A stretch of DNA of 64,000 bases. Origin: JAHEEL01 sp963700375 (GTDB lineage Bacteria > Actinomycetota > Acidimicrobiia > Spongiisociales > UBA5794). Below are positions 53,628 to 62,580 of this stretch, piece by piece. The position numbers were made by a program, and so were the translations under genes. Position 1 is the stretch's first letter; every line of letters starts with the position of its first letter. The stretch is taken from positions 246,203 through 310,202 of the forward strand of contig CAVOXF010000005.1 of assembly GCA_963700375.1 (NCBI GenBank), read 5' to 3'. The notes below the pieces were generated by a model. The model made no database searches. It was not told the origin of the DNA and worked only from the letters and a program-made list of their open reading frames with translations.

Positions 53628-55510
53628 GTGGGCGGAGCTAGCGGCCGTCGTCGACTGGGATCGGTCACCGGAGCTCGAAGCTGTCGACCGGATGGTCGCC
53701 TTGGTTCCCCACCGAGCCCTCGGGGGCCTCGCTCGCGCGACCATGGATCACGCCGCGCTCGCCGAGACCTACACCCGCCACCCGCACGACACAGAACCGA
53801 GGCGTCACGTCCCTCGGGCCGCTGTCGATCGTCGGAGACCTGCACCTCTGGAGCCGCGACGGCCTCCGAGCCCGCGCGGGCGGCACCGCTGCAACCGCCG
53901 GGATGGGCGATCGCCGCCTCCTCCTCGAGGCCTACCGCCGCACCGGGATCGACTTCCTCGACGACGTCGACGGCGACTTTGCCTTCGTCATCTGGGACGA
54001 CCGGGAGCAGCGCGTCATCGCCGTCCGCGACCGGTTCGGCATGAAGCCGCTGTTCTTCGAGCGCACACCCACCGGCATCCGCTTCGCATCCGAGCCCAAA
54101 CAGCTGGCGGCAACATCGGTCCGCAGGGTCGAGCCCTGCGCTCGATCGATCGTCGAATACGTCACGGCCCAGCCTCGAGAGACCCGACTCACGTTCTTCG
54201 CAGGTATCGAACGGGTCCGACCCTCGACCGCGCTGATCGTCGATCGCTCCGGCGAGCGCGTCCACCGCTACTGGAATCCGGGTCCAACCACCGTACCGGC
54301 ACCCGCGCCCCGTGACATCGCCGACACCTTCCGCAACCACGTGGCCGACTCGGTTCGCCGCCGACTCGATGGATCGACCGGAGCGGTGAGCCACCTGAGC
54401 GGCGGCCTCGACAGCTCGTCGATCGCCGCCGCAGCCCACGTCCTCGCCGACCGCGGTGGTCTCCCGGCGCCGTTCCACACCGCGTCGGCCGTCTTCCCGG
54501 GTCACACGATCGACGAATCCGCATGGATCACCGAGGTCGCGTCCCGGCAACCCTTCCCACACAGCGATTTCGTCCCGACCGAGGACACCCTCGCCTCCTA
54601 CGAAGCCGATATGTGGATGGCCGATCAACCACGCGTCAACCGGATCAGGGACATGTGGTCCAGCACCGCGGACATCGCCAACGCAGCGGGTGCCGATCAC
54701 GTCATCGCCGGGATCGGCGGCGACCAGGTTCTCGACCACAGCCAGCTGATCCTCGACCGGCTTCGCCGTGGTACGCCTGCGGAGCGCCTCGCCGATGCCC
54801 GTGCCTACGCCGCGTGGACCGGGCAGAGCCTCACCACCATCGCCTCGGTCGTGGCGCGAGACATCGTGCCGGTTTCGGTGAAGCGTTCCATCCGCCGGCT
54901 GATCCCGGCTCGCGTTGGCCCGGGGGCTTCGCTGCTCCGACGCGAGCTTTGGGAGTCCCTGTCCGACCCGGAGGTCGACATCGCTCCGTTTGCGTTCGGC
55001 TATCCGTCGCTGACCCAGGATGGCGTCGTCGGCGCAACGCAGCACCCGTCCGTCGTTTGGGTCAACGAGGTTCAAGAGGCTGCGTATGCGTCACGCGGTC
55101 TCAGCCTCACCCAGCCCTACTTCGACCGCACGCTCATCGAATTCGTCGCGTCGATCCCACCCCGCGATCGACCATTCGACGGAAGGTCCAAAGCCCTCGT
55201 TCGCGTCGGCTTCCGGGAGTGGCTGCCGTCGTCGGTCATCAACCGACGCACGCAGGCCTTCGCCGATGACTACCTCGACGTGCAGTTCGCCCGACTCGGT
55301 GCAGACCTCCGAGACCGGTACCCGACCGTTCCAGAAGCGGCCCTGCGCTACTTCGACCCACAGCACTACGCCGGCCTGCTGCGCGACATCGAAATCGACC
55401 CCCCGGGCTTCGCCACGCGCGAGACCTTGTGGGCCGCGTGGACCGTCATGCTGTGGCTCGATGGCCTCGACCGATACCGCGACGTACCTGGAGAAAGGAA
55501 CATCCACTGA
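53628..55510 (+). CDS. Lasso-type cyclase, asparagine-synthetase-like (copy 2), two frame slips
   Basis: About 626 residues once slips near 53642 and 53797 are bridged. GTG 53628 gives VGGAS then AVVDWDRSPELEAVDRMVALVPHRALGG, aligning with MGGFAAAVDWDR of copy 1, again with no Cys2. DGDFAFVIWDDREQRVIAVRDRFGMKPLFFE, the ATP loop LSGGLDSSSIAAAAH, GIGGDQVLDHSQ and LTQPYFDRTLIEFVASIPPRDRPFDGRSKAL complete the cyclase. It is flanked by precursor A2 (upstream) and A3 (14 bases downstream). Two cyclases with three precursors suggest dedicated substrate pairs. Alternative ATG 53581 would add an unconserved N-terminus. Confidence 0.82.
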
Positions 55511-55524
55511 TACCATGCAGCAGG

Positions 55525-55684
55525 ATGGATCGTTCCGCCACGCGCCGTGACTACCGCAAGCCGGTCCTCCGGGATCTGGGCCGCATGAGCGCGGTCACCC
55601 GCAAGAGCTGGGGCGGCCTGAAGTTCGGCGACAAGATGGATCCCGAGTACCCACGAACGCGACCGCGCGCAGAATCCCGGGTAG
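55525..55684 (+). CDS. Lasso-type precursor peptide A3 (one probable frame slip)
   Basis: ATG 55525 opens a leader MDRSATRRDYRKPVLRDLG then RMSAVT that fits YxxPxLxxxGxxxxxT, and continues RKS and WGGLKFGDKMDP. In the plain frame no stop occurs and it would run into the CapD-like gene. Removing one base from the CCC near 55643 gives STHERDRAQNPG and TAG 55684, about 52 residues in all. If Trp after RKS is residue 1, Asp is at ring position 8. A Trp first residue has precedent in fusilassin. Weaker ribosome binding site than A1. Confidence 0.62.
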
Positions 55685-55830
55685 CACGCGCGGTTGCTCA
55701 GGCGGAGGCGTTCCCAGACCCCCGCCGATCGCACCCGCAGGGTGACGTGCAACGCCGATCGTGGTGGTGCACATGGACCGATAGGCCTGACACCTATCAT
55801 GGTGCTCGGAATCGCCGGCCTGGAGGACCC

Positions 55831-57683
55831 GTGCAACAGAGAGCCTGGTTTCGCACGCTGCAACGATGGCGATTCCCGCTGTCGGCGATTCTCGATGCCC
55901 TGCTCTGGTACGGGGCCCTCTTCGTGGCCGTCCTCGCCCGTCTCGACTTCGACATCGATCGCGTCAATGTCGCAACCCTGCTTCAGGTCGCCACGGTCGC
56001 AGCTGCCGTGCAGCTGGCCACGGGCCTCGCTACCGGCTTGTACCGGGGCCGGCGGGCCCTCGCTTCGTTCTGGGAAGTGCGTCTTGTCGTATTCTCCACC
56101 CTGCTCGCGACGCTCACGTCCTTCACCGTCGTGGTGATCGTCGGCACTCCCAACCTTGTTCCGCTGAGCACGGTGTTCGCAGCCGGGGCCTACCAACTCC
56201 TCGGCGCTCTCGGCGTGCGCTACTTCGCCCGCCTCGTCGTCGAGATCTCCAGCCGATCCGGCCACCCTCGTGCGCATCGCACGTCGTCTTCGGCGCCGGC
56301 GAGGCCGGGGAACAGATCAGCAACGCGCTCCTGAAGGATCCGAAGACCGACCTCGACCCGGTCGCGTTCCTCGACGACGATCCGACGAAGCGGCGCCTCA
56401 ACCTCAACGGCATCCACGTCGTCGGAACCCGCAACGACATCGCCGACGCGGCCAGGCGTTTCGAGGCCGACACGCTGCTGCTCGCCCTCCCCGGGGCCGC
56501 ACAGGTCGACATCAGCGCCATCGCCGACCTGGGACAAGCCGCCGGACTCAGCGTCAAGATCCTCCCTTCGGTCCACACCCTCACCGGACCGAGCGTTCGC
56601 GTCACCGACATTCGCGACCTCGAACTCTCGGACTTCCTCGATCGGGACGAAGTGCAGATCGACGATGCTGCCGTTCATCGCCTCCTCGCTCGCAAACGGG
56701 TTCTCGTCACCGGTGCCGGTGGCTCGATCGGCTCGGTTCTGTGCCGCACGATCCTCCGCTACGAGCCGGAGCGGCTCATCATGCTCGATCACGACGAGAA
56801 TGCGCTCCAGCGATTGCAGCTGAGCATCGAAGGACGCGCGCTCCTCGACTCACCCGACCTCGTCCTGTGCGACATCCGCGATCGCGACGCGCTCGCCACG
56901 GCATTCGAGGCGACCCACCCCGAAATCGTGTTCCATGCGGCGGCGCACAAGCATGTGACGTTCCTCGAACGGTTCCCAACCGAAGGGGTCAAGACGAACG
57001 TTGAAGGAACAACCAACGTCCTGCGTGCCGCGGCGGAGATCGACGTCGAGCGATTCATCAACATCAGCACCGACAAGGCGGCCAACCCCATCAACGTGCT
57101 CGGCACGACGAAACGCACGGCGGAGCGGATCACCGCGCACTTCGACTCCACTTCGACGGGACGCTACCTGTCGGTCCGTTTCGGCAACGTACTCGGGTCC
57201 AGCGGCTCAGCCATTCCAACATTCATGGAGCAGATCAAGAACAACCAGCCGATCACGGTCACCGACCCCGATGCAACCCGCTACTTCATGACCATCGAAG
57301 AAGCCGTGCTGCTCGTCCTGCAAGCCGCCACGCTCGGACAAGGCGGCGACGTCCTCGTGCTCGACATGGGAGAGCCGGTGTCGATCGACGCCCTTGCCCG
57401 ACGTCTGTCACGCCAGGTCGCTCCCGGGCGGGATCCCGAGATCGTCTACACGGGACTGCGCCCCGGCGAGAAGCTCCACGAGGAGCTGGTCACCGAACGC
57501 GACGAACCGCTCGAGCGACCCCACCCCCGGCTCAGCCGCTACGCCGTGCCGCCCCTCGCCCCGAACAGTTCAAGCGCCGCCGATGTCGGAACGGCTCCCA
57601 TCGCCAGCGATCGCCTTGTCCCGCCCGACGAGTCATCGGAGCCGGCACCGGCGCCGCTCCGTGCAGTGGATTCGAAGAAGTGA
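55831..57683 (+). CDS. CapD/WbpM-like nucleotide-sugar 4,6-dehydratase, one frame slip
   Basis: About 617 residues. Four N-terminal helices (FPLSAILDALLWYGALFVAVLARL…) and two Rossmann domains: VVFGAGEAGEQISNALL, a CoA-binding-like first domain, then LVTGAGGSIGSVLCRTIL, HAAAHKHVTFLE, NISTDKAANPINVLGTTKR (active-site Lys/Tyr region) and SVRFGNVLGSSGSAIPTF. Homologues convert UDP-GlcNAc to a 4-keto-6-deoxy sugar on the way to QuiNAc, FucNAc or bacillosamine. GTG 55831 follows GGAGG. Frames join near 56275 by restoring one base. It starts the second glycan block, just after precursor A3. Confidence 0.87.
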
Positions 57684-57758
57684 GCTACGTACCCCCAGCA
57701 CACATACGCACAGTCGTGCCAACGCGTCCCGCACGGGTCTTGGTGGCCACGGACCGAG

Positions 57759-58325
57759 ATGTATAGATCTGTCGGGAAGCGAGTCGTCGACCTTGCCCTT
57801 GCGCTCGTGAGTTTGATCGTGCTCTCCCCTCTGATGGCGGCGCTGGCAGTCATCATCAAGACCGAAGACGGAGGCCCGGCGCTCTTCAAACAACCCAGGG
57901 TGGGACAACACGGTCGCGAATTCACATTCCTCAAGTTCCGCAGCATGCCCGTCGGGACCCCGCACGTTGAGTCGGCGAAGGCCGGCACACTCGAGACCAC
58001 ACGCGTCGGCCGCGTCATCAGGAGAACAAGCCTCGACGAGTTGCCCCAGCTCGTCAACGTAGTCATCGGAGACATGAGCCTCATTGGGCCTCGTCCACCG
58101 CTCGCCTCGCAGGAAGAGCTCATCCAGCTTCGGCAGCTCAACGGTTCGCTGGCTCTACGCCCGGGCCTGACCGGTCTCGCACAGATCAACGGGTACGACG
58201 GCATGTCGAACTTCGAGAAGGCCAAGTGGGACGGGCGATATGCTCGAACCCTCTCCTTGCTTGGCGACGCGAAGATCCTGCTTCGAACCGTCGGCTATTT
58301 CGCGAAACCACCGCCAAGCTACTGA
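57759..58325 (+). CDS. Monotopic undecaprenyl-phosphate sugar phosphotransferase (PglC-like)
   Basis: 188 residues. Single N-terminal re-entrant helix (RVVDLALALVSLIVLSPLMAALAVII), then GGPALFKQPRVGQHGREFTFLKFRSM, RTSLDELPQLVNVVIGDMSLIGPRPPL and RPGLTGLAQINGYDGMSNFEKAKWD: the catalytic Asp-Glu (DE) dyad and the conserved PRP segment of PglC/WecA-type small phosphoglycosyl transferases. It loads a UDP-sugar, probably the CapD product, onto undecaprenyl phosphate. It follows the CapD-like gene on the same strand with a 75-base gap. Short form, unlike the WbaP-type enzyme at 35.8-37.1 kb. Confidence 0.93.
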   Translation: MYRSVGKRVVDLALALVSLIVLSPLMAALAVIIKTEDGGPALFKQPRVGQHGREFTFLKFRSMPVGTPHVESAKAGTLETTRVGRVIRRTSLDELPQLVNVVIGDMSLIGPRPPLASQEELIQLRQLNGSLALRPGLTGLAQINGYDGMSNFEKAKWDGRYARTLSLLGDAKILLRTVGYFAKPPPSY

Positions 58326-58385
58326 TCGCCACGCCGACTCAAACGCAGCAATACACCGCTCCGCACTTCTGGCGCTGAACCACCA

Positions 58386-59336
58386 TCACCTCTTCGCGAT
58401 GGCGTACCACCGGGCCGTCTCGACGAGGCTTTGGATCGCTGTGTTGCGCGGGACCCATCCGAGCACGGACTCGGCCGCCGCACCATCGACAACGAGGTCC
58501 TCGCTGATCCGCCGGAACAGACCTTCGACCCCTGCTGCTCGAGAAGCAGTGGCGAGCAACTGCTTGGGGAATCGGAAAATACCTACCTTCCGGCCCAAGG
58601 CGGTCCGCAGGACTGTGATCACGTCGGGTGTCGAAAGCACTTCCGAATCGGCAACCGGCAAACGATGAATGCCGCGGATCTGGTCCGACGCACTCGCGAG
58701 TATCACATCGCAGAGGTTGTCAAGAGAGACCATGCTCCGCATGTTGTCGATGCTCCCAATCGGCAGAGGGACCGCCGAATCGGCAATTCTCAGCATCGAT
58801 CGGAAGTTCCCTTTCACCCCTGGTCCGTAGACCAGCGGGGGTCGAAGCACGACGAGGTGTCTTGAGGTATTGGCGGCCCAGCTGGCGAATCGATCTTCGG
58901 CTTCGAGCTTGGTCTGTCCATATGGTGTGGAGGGCTCCGGTACCGTGTTCCCGTCGATCGGTGTCCCGTGAGTATTCTCGCCCACAGCCTTGATCGAACT
59001 CAGGTAGACCACCTTCTGAACTGGCGTCCGGGCAAGTCCATCCGTGAGCACTTCGGACACCAGTACGTTGTCTCTGTAGTAGTCGTCGTACGCTTCCGAT
59101 CCCTCCCCGACATGGTGCGAACGGCCGATGAGATGGACGACACAGTCGACGTCCTCGAAGACCTCTGCCCATGCTTCCGGTGACCACGGATCGTCGACAA
59201 ATCGGAATTGGTCGTCCCCGGCCCGAGCACTGGAGCCTGACCTCACAACGCCGATGATGTCCCACCCGGCAGCACGAGCAGACACCCGCAATGCACCGCC
59301 AACGAAGCCGTTTGCTCCCGTGATTCCGAGACGCAT
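58386..59336 (-). CDS. NAD-dependent SDR, nucleotide-sugar epimerase/reductase-like
   Basis: 316 residues. MRLGITGANGFVGGALRVSA is the Rossmann start; VDCVVHLIGRSHHVGEG, YLSSIKAVGE, catalytic TPYGQTKLEAED (YxxxK) and LRPPLVYGPGVKGNF are typical of the UDP-hexose 4-epimerase-like SDRs that work with PglC-like transferases (for example WbpV/WbiG-type reductases or epimerases). Start ATG 59336 with GGTGGG upstream; residues before it in the open frame are unconserved. It likely acts on the CapD product to give a FucNAc/QuiNAc-type sugar; this is inference from neighbourhood. Confidence 0.85.
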   Translation of the reverse strand: MRLGITGANGFVGGALRVSARAAGWDIIGVVRSGSSARAGDDQFRFVDDPWSPEAWAEVFEDVDCVVHLIGRSHHVGEGSEAYDDYYRDNVLVSEVLTDGLARTPVQKVVYLSSIKAVGENTHGTPIDGNTVPEPSTPYGQTKLEAEDRFASWAANTSRHLVVLRPPLVYGPGVKGNFRSMLRIADSAVPLPIGSIDNMRSMVSLDNLCDVILASASDQIRGIHRLPVADSEVLSTPDVITVLRTALGRKVGIFRFPKQLLATASRAAGVEGLFRRISEDLVVDGAAAESVLGWVPRNTAIQSLVETARWYAIAKR

Positions 59337-59568
59337 CACTGACCCACCAAGCTCAAAGAACCGACGCCCAAAGGTGCGTGGCAGTTGGGTGAGCATCGCA
59401 GGCGCTTGCCGAGAGTCCGTCGTTGGCCTCGACACGGACCGTCGCCCCCTCTCGCTGGGGAGTTCACCGGAGCGCGGCTCTGACGCGACCGGAACGGGCA
59501 AGGACATGCCCGGCGACTCTCCGTCGTCGCCAACCGGCGCGCAGTCCAACGATGCTGCCTGCGGTGCA

Positions 59569-60801
59569 TCACATGAGCCCCTCGATTGCGTCGCTCAGTC
59601 GGCCGAGGAGCAGATCCTTGCTGTAGCGCGAATTCGCAACCCGCTGTGCCCGCTGTCCCATGGCCTCCAGATCCGCCTGAGGGAGATCCAAGACGCTCCG
59701 GATAGCGTCAACGGTCCCGTCGACGTCTCCGTGCTGCAGGTGCCATCCGATGTCGTGATCTTCGATCAGCGCAGAGATGTGGCTTGGCGACGGTCCAACA
59801 TACAGGATCGGTCGGCCCGCACTCATCGCACCATAGACTTTGCAGGGGTGGTTGATACCCACCAGCTCTTCTCCCATGGTCACCATGTGGACATCGGCAG
59901 CACCAAGCAACTCGCCGAGATCTTCGAGCGGTTGGTAGGGAAGGCACCGCACATTGGCCAGCCCCCGGCGACGAACGAATGCCTCGACATCGGGTTTCCC
60001 CCTGCCGCCACCGACGAAGAAGAAGAGCGCCCGATCATCGTTCTTCAGCGATTCTGCAGCCTGGAGAAACGTTGTGACAGGTGCAGATTCGGCATGATTG
60101 CCCGCGTACATGAAGACGATCTGATCGGCACGGACCGCACTCTCGGTCCTCAAGCGATTCGCGGAGCGTTCGGTCGATTCGGGGAACTGGTCGTGCGGCC
60201 ACGGAGGCACCACCAACATCGGCCGCGTCACGCCGTATTCGCTCCGGATGCGGCGCTCCATGAACTCATCGAGGACCACGAGTAGATCAGCTCTCCGAAA
60301 AGCAACCTCATTGAGTTTGTGCAACGCTCGCGACATCATTGCGTCCTTCGACGTCAGACCTAGATTGATCGCCTGATCTGGGTTGAGGTCCATCACCCAG
60401 TACACCAGGGCTGCCCGTCTCACTCTGGCGATCCAGAGTGCTCCAAGGATTCCGGGAGGAGGCACTGTGGTGATCACGACCACGTCAACCCGGCGAAGAA
60501 ACGTCCCACGAATCGCCGCAAGTACCGAAAAGAGAAGCCCGCCAAGCGCCCGGACATGGAGTGAGCGTTTGCCAAAACTCGAGAGTCGTAGCCTGTGCAC
60601 CCGCGCCTCATCGACCAATTCGCTCCGGGGATAGACATCATCCGGGTTGTCGTATCCCCGATCGGCGGTCAGCACATTCACCGAGAATCCCCGTGCAACT
60701 AGCCCGGCCGACAGATCGCCCAAGTGTTGTCCAACCGCGGCCGGATCGGGTACGTAGACCTGGGAGACAATGAGCACCTCCCCCTGGCTAGGCCGCTTCA
60801 T
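59569..60801 (-). CDS. GT4 glycosyltransferase (WbuB-like)
   Basis: 410 residues. GT-B GT4: VLIVSQVYVPDPAAVGQHLGDLSAGLVARGFSVNVLTADRGYDNP at the N-terminus, VYWVMDLNPDQAINLGL, VVPPWPHDQFPES, FMYAGNHAESAPVTTFLQAA, FFFVGGGRGKPDVEAF and GINHPCKVYGAMSAGRPILYVG (E of the donor-binding EX7E motif is less obvious). VYWVMDLNPDQ recalls the WbuB/FnlA-linked N-acetyl-L-fucosamine transferases. It is upstream of the SDR on the same strand, 230 bases apart. Start ATG 60801. Confidence 0.87.
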   Translation of the reverse strand: MKRPSQGEVLIVSQVYVPDPAAVGQHLGDLSAGLVARGFSVNVLTADRGYDNPDDVYPRSELVDEARVHRLRLSSFGKRSLHVRALGGLLFSVLAAIRGTFLRRVDVVVITTVPPPGILGALWIARVRRAALVYWVMDLNPDQAINLGLTSKDAMMSRALHKLNEVAFRRADLLVVLDEFMERRIRSEYGVTRPMLVVPPWPHDQFPESTERSANRLRTESAVRADQIVFMYAGNHAESAPVTTFLQAAESLKNDDRALFFFVGGGRGKPDVEAFVRRRGLANVRCLPYQPLEDLGELLGAADVHMVTMGEELVGINHPCKVYGAMSAGRPILYVGPSPSHISALIEDHDIGWHLQHGDVDGTVDAIRSVLDLPQADLEAMGQRAQRVANSRYSKDLLLGRLSDAIEGLM

Positions 60802-60855
60802 AGATACCCATGCTCTGGCCCCACGTCTCGAATCCGGGTCAACACTCGCCGATCC

Positions 60856-61420
60856 CTATCGAATCGCTCGCGGCCTCACGGGCTCGCACGGATTGCCCGA
60901 GCAGATCTGGGAGTCGGGGAGCGACGACAGTACCACCGATCCCGCGCCGACGACCGTATCGACGCCGATCTCTACTCCAGGCCCAACGAACGATTGTGCT
61001 CCGACCCAGGAACCGTCTCCGAGACGAATCGATCCACCCATGTAGTCGAATGTTGGGGACTTGTAGTCGTGATTGCCGGTGCACAGGAATGCACGCTGCG
61101 AGACAACAGCATTCGACCCGATCGTGATCTGCTCCAAGTTCAGCAAGAACACTTCTTCTCCGATCCATGTGTCAGTCACCAATAGCCAGCTTCCACGGCA
61201 TGTGGATGTTGACACGCGGAGCGATCACAACCCCCCGGCCAACCTCCGCTCCGAATCCGCGCAGAAGTTCGCGTCTTGAGTGCGGATGGCCATCGAATCG
61301 CTGTCAGAAAGAAGGCCCATTTGACCACATACCACATCGCTTCAGTCGCTCTCGATGCGCCCCGGACAGCTGACGGGGCGAAGAGATCGAGTCGAACTTT
61401 GGAGTCTGCTCTGGCGATGG
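60856..61420 (-). CDS. WcaF-like acetyltransferase (hexapeptide repeat), two frame slips; 5' end at an insertion sequence
   Basis: About 185 residues in three frames. N-terminal part LDLFAPSAVRGASRATEAM then WYVVKWAFFLTAIRWPSAL (from about 61420), next ELLRGFGAEVGRGVVIAPRVNIHMPWKLAIGDDTWIGEEV across slips near 61278 and 61170, and the left-handed beta-helix repeats IGSNAVVSQRAFLCTGNHDYKSP, VGAQSFVGPGVEIGVDTVVGAGSVV and GNPCEPVRPR. It matches colanic acid acetyltransferase WcaF. No start codon with ribosome binding site is visible. The IS481-like element begins about 15 bases upstream, so the 5' end may be cut. Confidence 0.72.
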
Positions 61421-61436
61421 CCGCCCGTCCTCTAGC

Positions 61437-62425
61437 TGTGCAACTGACGGTGGCCGTTCACACCGGGGCCGTGGTCTTCAGGCGCAGTTTCTCATAGGGC
61501 GTCTCGCCACCGAGCCGCCGTGTGGCCGGTTGAAGTTGTAGAAGTCCTCCCACTCCTGGAGCTTGTCGTTGAACAGCTCGGTGTCGTCGATCACGACGCC
61601 CTCGAGCATGCGTAGAACTCCTCCACGTCGATCCGGTGGGACCGTTCGACCTTGCCGTTGAGTCTCGGCGTCGCCGGCCTGATGTAGACGTGCCTGATGC
61701 CCCGATCCAGCACGTGGTAGTGGAACTGGGACTGGAACTCCGCGCCGTTGTCGGTCTGGATCACCTCGACGCGGAACGGCAGCTTCTCCAAGACGTAGTC
61801 GAGGAACCGGATCGAGGTGGCTTGGTTCCACCGGTCGTAGATCCTAGGACCCGGATCCTGGTGCAGTCGTCGATCGCGGTGTACTGGTAGTGCTTCTTGC
61901 GGGACACCCATCGGCGCGACGAACTTCACGTCGATCTGGACGCGAGGGCCAGGCTGTGGCTTCTCGTAGCGCTTCCAGCCTTCGGCGTGGCGCTTGTGCC
62001 GCTGGGAGGTCGGTAGCCGGTTCATGTCGAGGCGTTTCAGGATCTGCCAGACGCCGAGGGCGAGATCAATGTCGTGGTACCGCTTGAGATACATCGAGAT
62101 CTTGTGCGGCCCGAAGTGGTAGGTCTGGCGGAGGTAGATGATCTTGCCAACCACGTCTGGATCGGTTTCGTTGGGTGAGTAGTGCGGGCGAGACGAACGA
62201 TCTCTCAGGCCTGTCTCGCCGTACTCGTCGTATCGGTTCCGCCACTTGTAGTAGCAGTTGCGGCTGATCCCGTAGTAGCGGCGTTCGCCGAAACGTTGCC
62301 AGTCACCTCTTCTGCGTGATGCAGAATCGCCAATCTGTGCCGGACCAGGCGCCGCTGTTCGTGTTCGGTCATCTCGAGCTCCTTCCCTGGCAGCCTCGAT
62401 GTAACCAACCTCTGTCAGTTCCATA
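61437..62425 (-). mobile_element. IS481-family-like insertion sequence
   Basis: About 990 bases containing one degraded or slip-broken transposase gene. Ends are related imperfect inverted repeats: left TGTGCAACTGACGGTGG (61437), right, read inward, TATGGAACTGACAGAGG (62425). They match at the core AACTGAC.G.GG, and the left end begins TGT as usual for the family. No clear target duplication seen. It lies against the 5' end of the WcaF-like gene. Confidence 0.65.
61458..62372 (-). CDS. IS481-family transposase (DDE integrase), frame-broken
   Basis: About 305 residues in several frames. Starts MTEHEQRRLVRHRLAIL (ATG 62372), followed by a helix-turn-helix region (YYGISRNCYYKWRNRYDEYGETGLRDRSSRPHYSPNET), the DDE core with VQIDVKFV, VEVIQTDNGAEFQSQF and LNGKVERSHRIDVEEFY, and the end LQEWEDFYNFNRPHGGL…EKLRLKTTAPV to TGA near 61458. 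Motifs and length fit IS481. At least three slips or deletions interrupt it; activity is doubtful unless these are sequencing errors. Confidence 0.75.
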
Positions 62426-62580
62426 CGGGTCCGCCGGTTGCCCCGGGTAGGCAGGTCCCGGCAAGCGCGGGCACATGCAGCGTTCGCGACGGTTCTCGGC
62501 GAGCACAGAGTGGATGCCACACATGGTGCTTTGGAATCCGGACGTGCCATGTCGACCTCATCGTCGCATTCCGCTTGACC
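62426..62580. other. Spacer between two insertion sequences
   Basis: 155 bases between the right end of the IS481-like element and the left inverted repeat of the IS256-like element. No gene, promoter or RNA structure could be supported; it holds a G/C-rich mixed sequence (gcaggtcccggcaagcgcggg…). Confidence 0.5.

Noticed and set aside
53552..55075. 507-residue minus-strand frame opposite cyclase 2
   Set aside because: Antisense shadow; the plus strand encodes all cyclase motifs once two slips are bridged.
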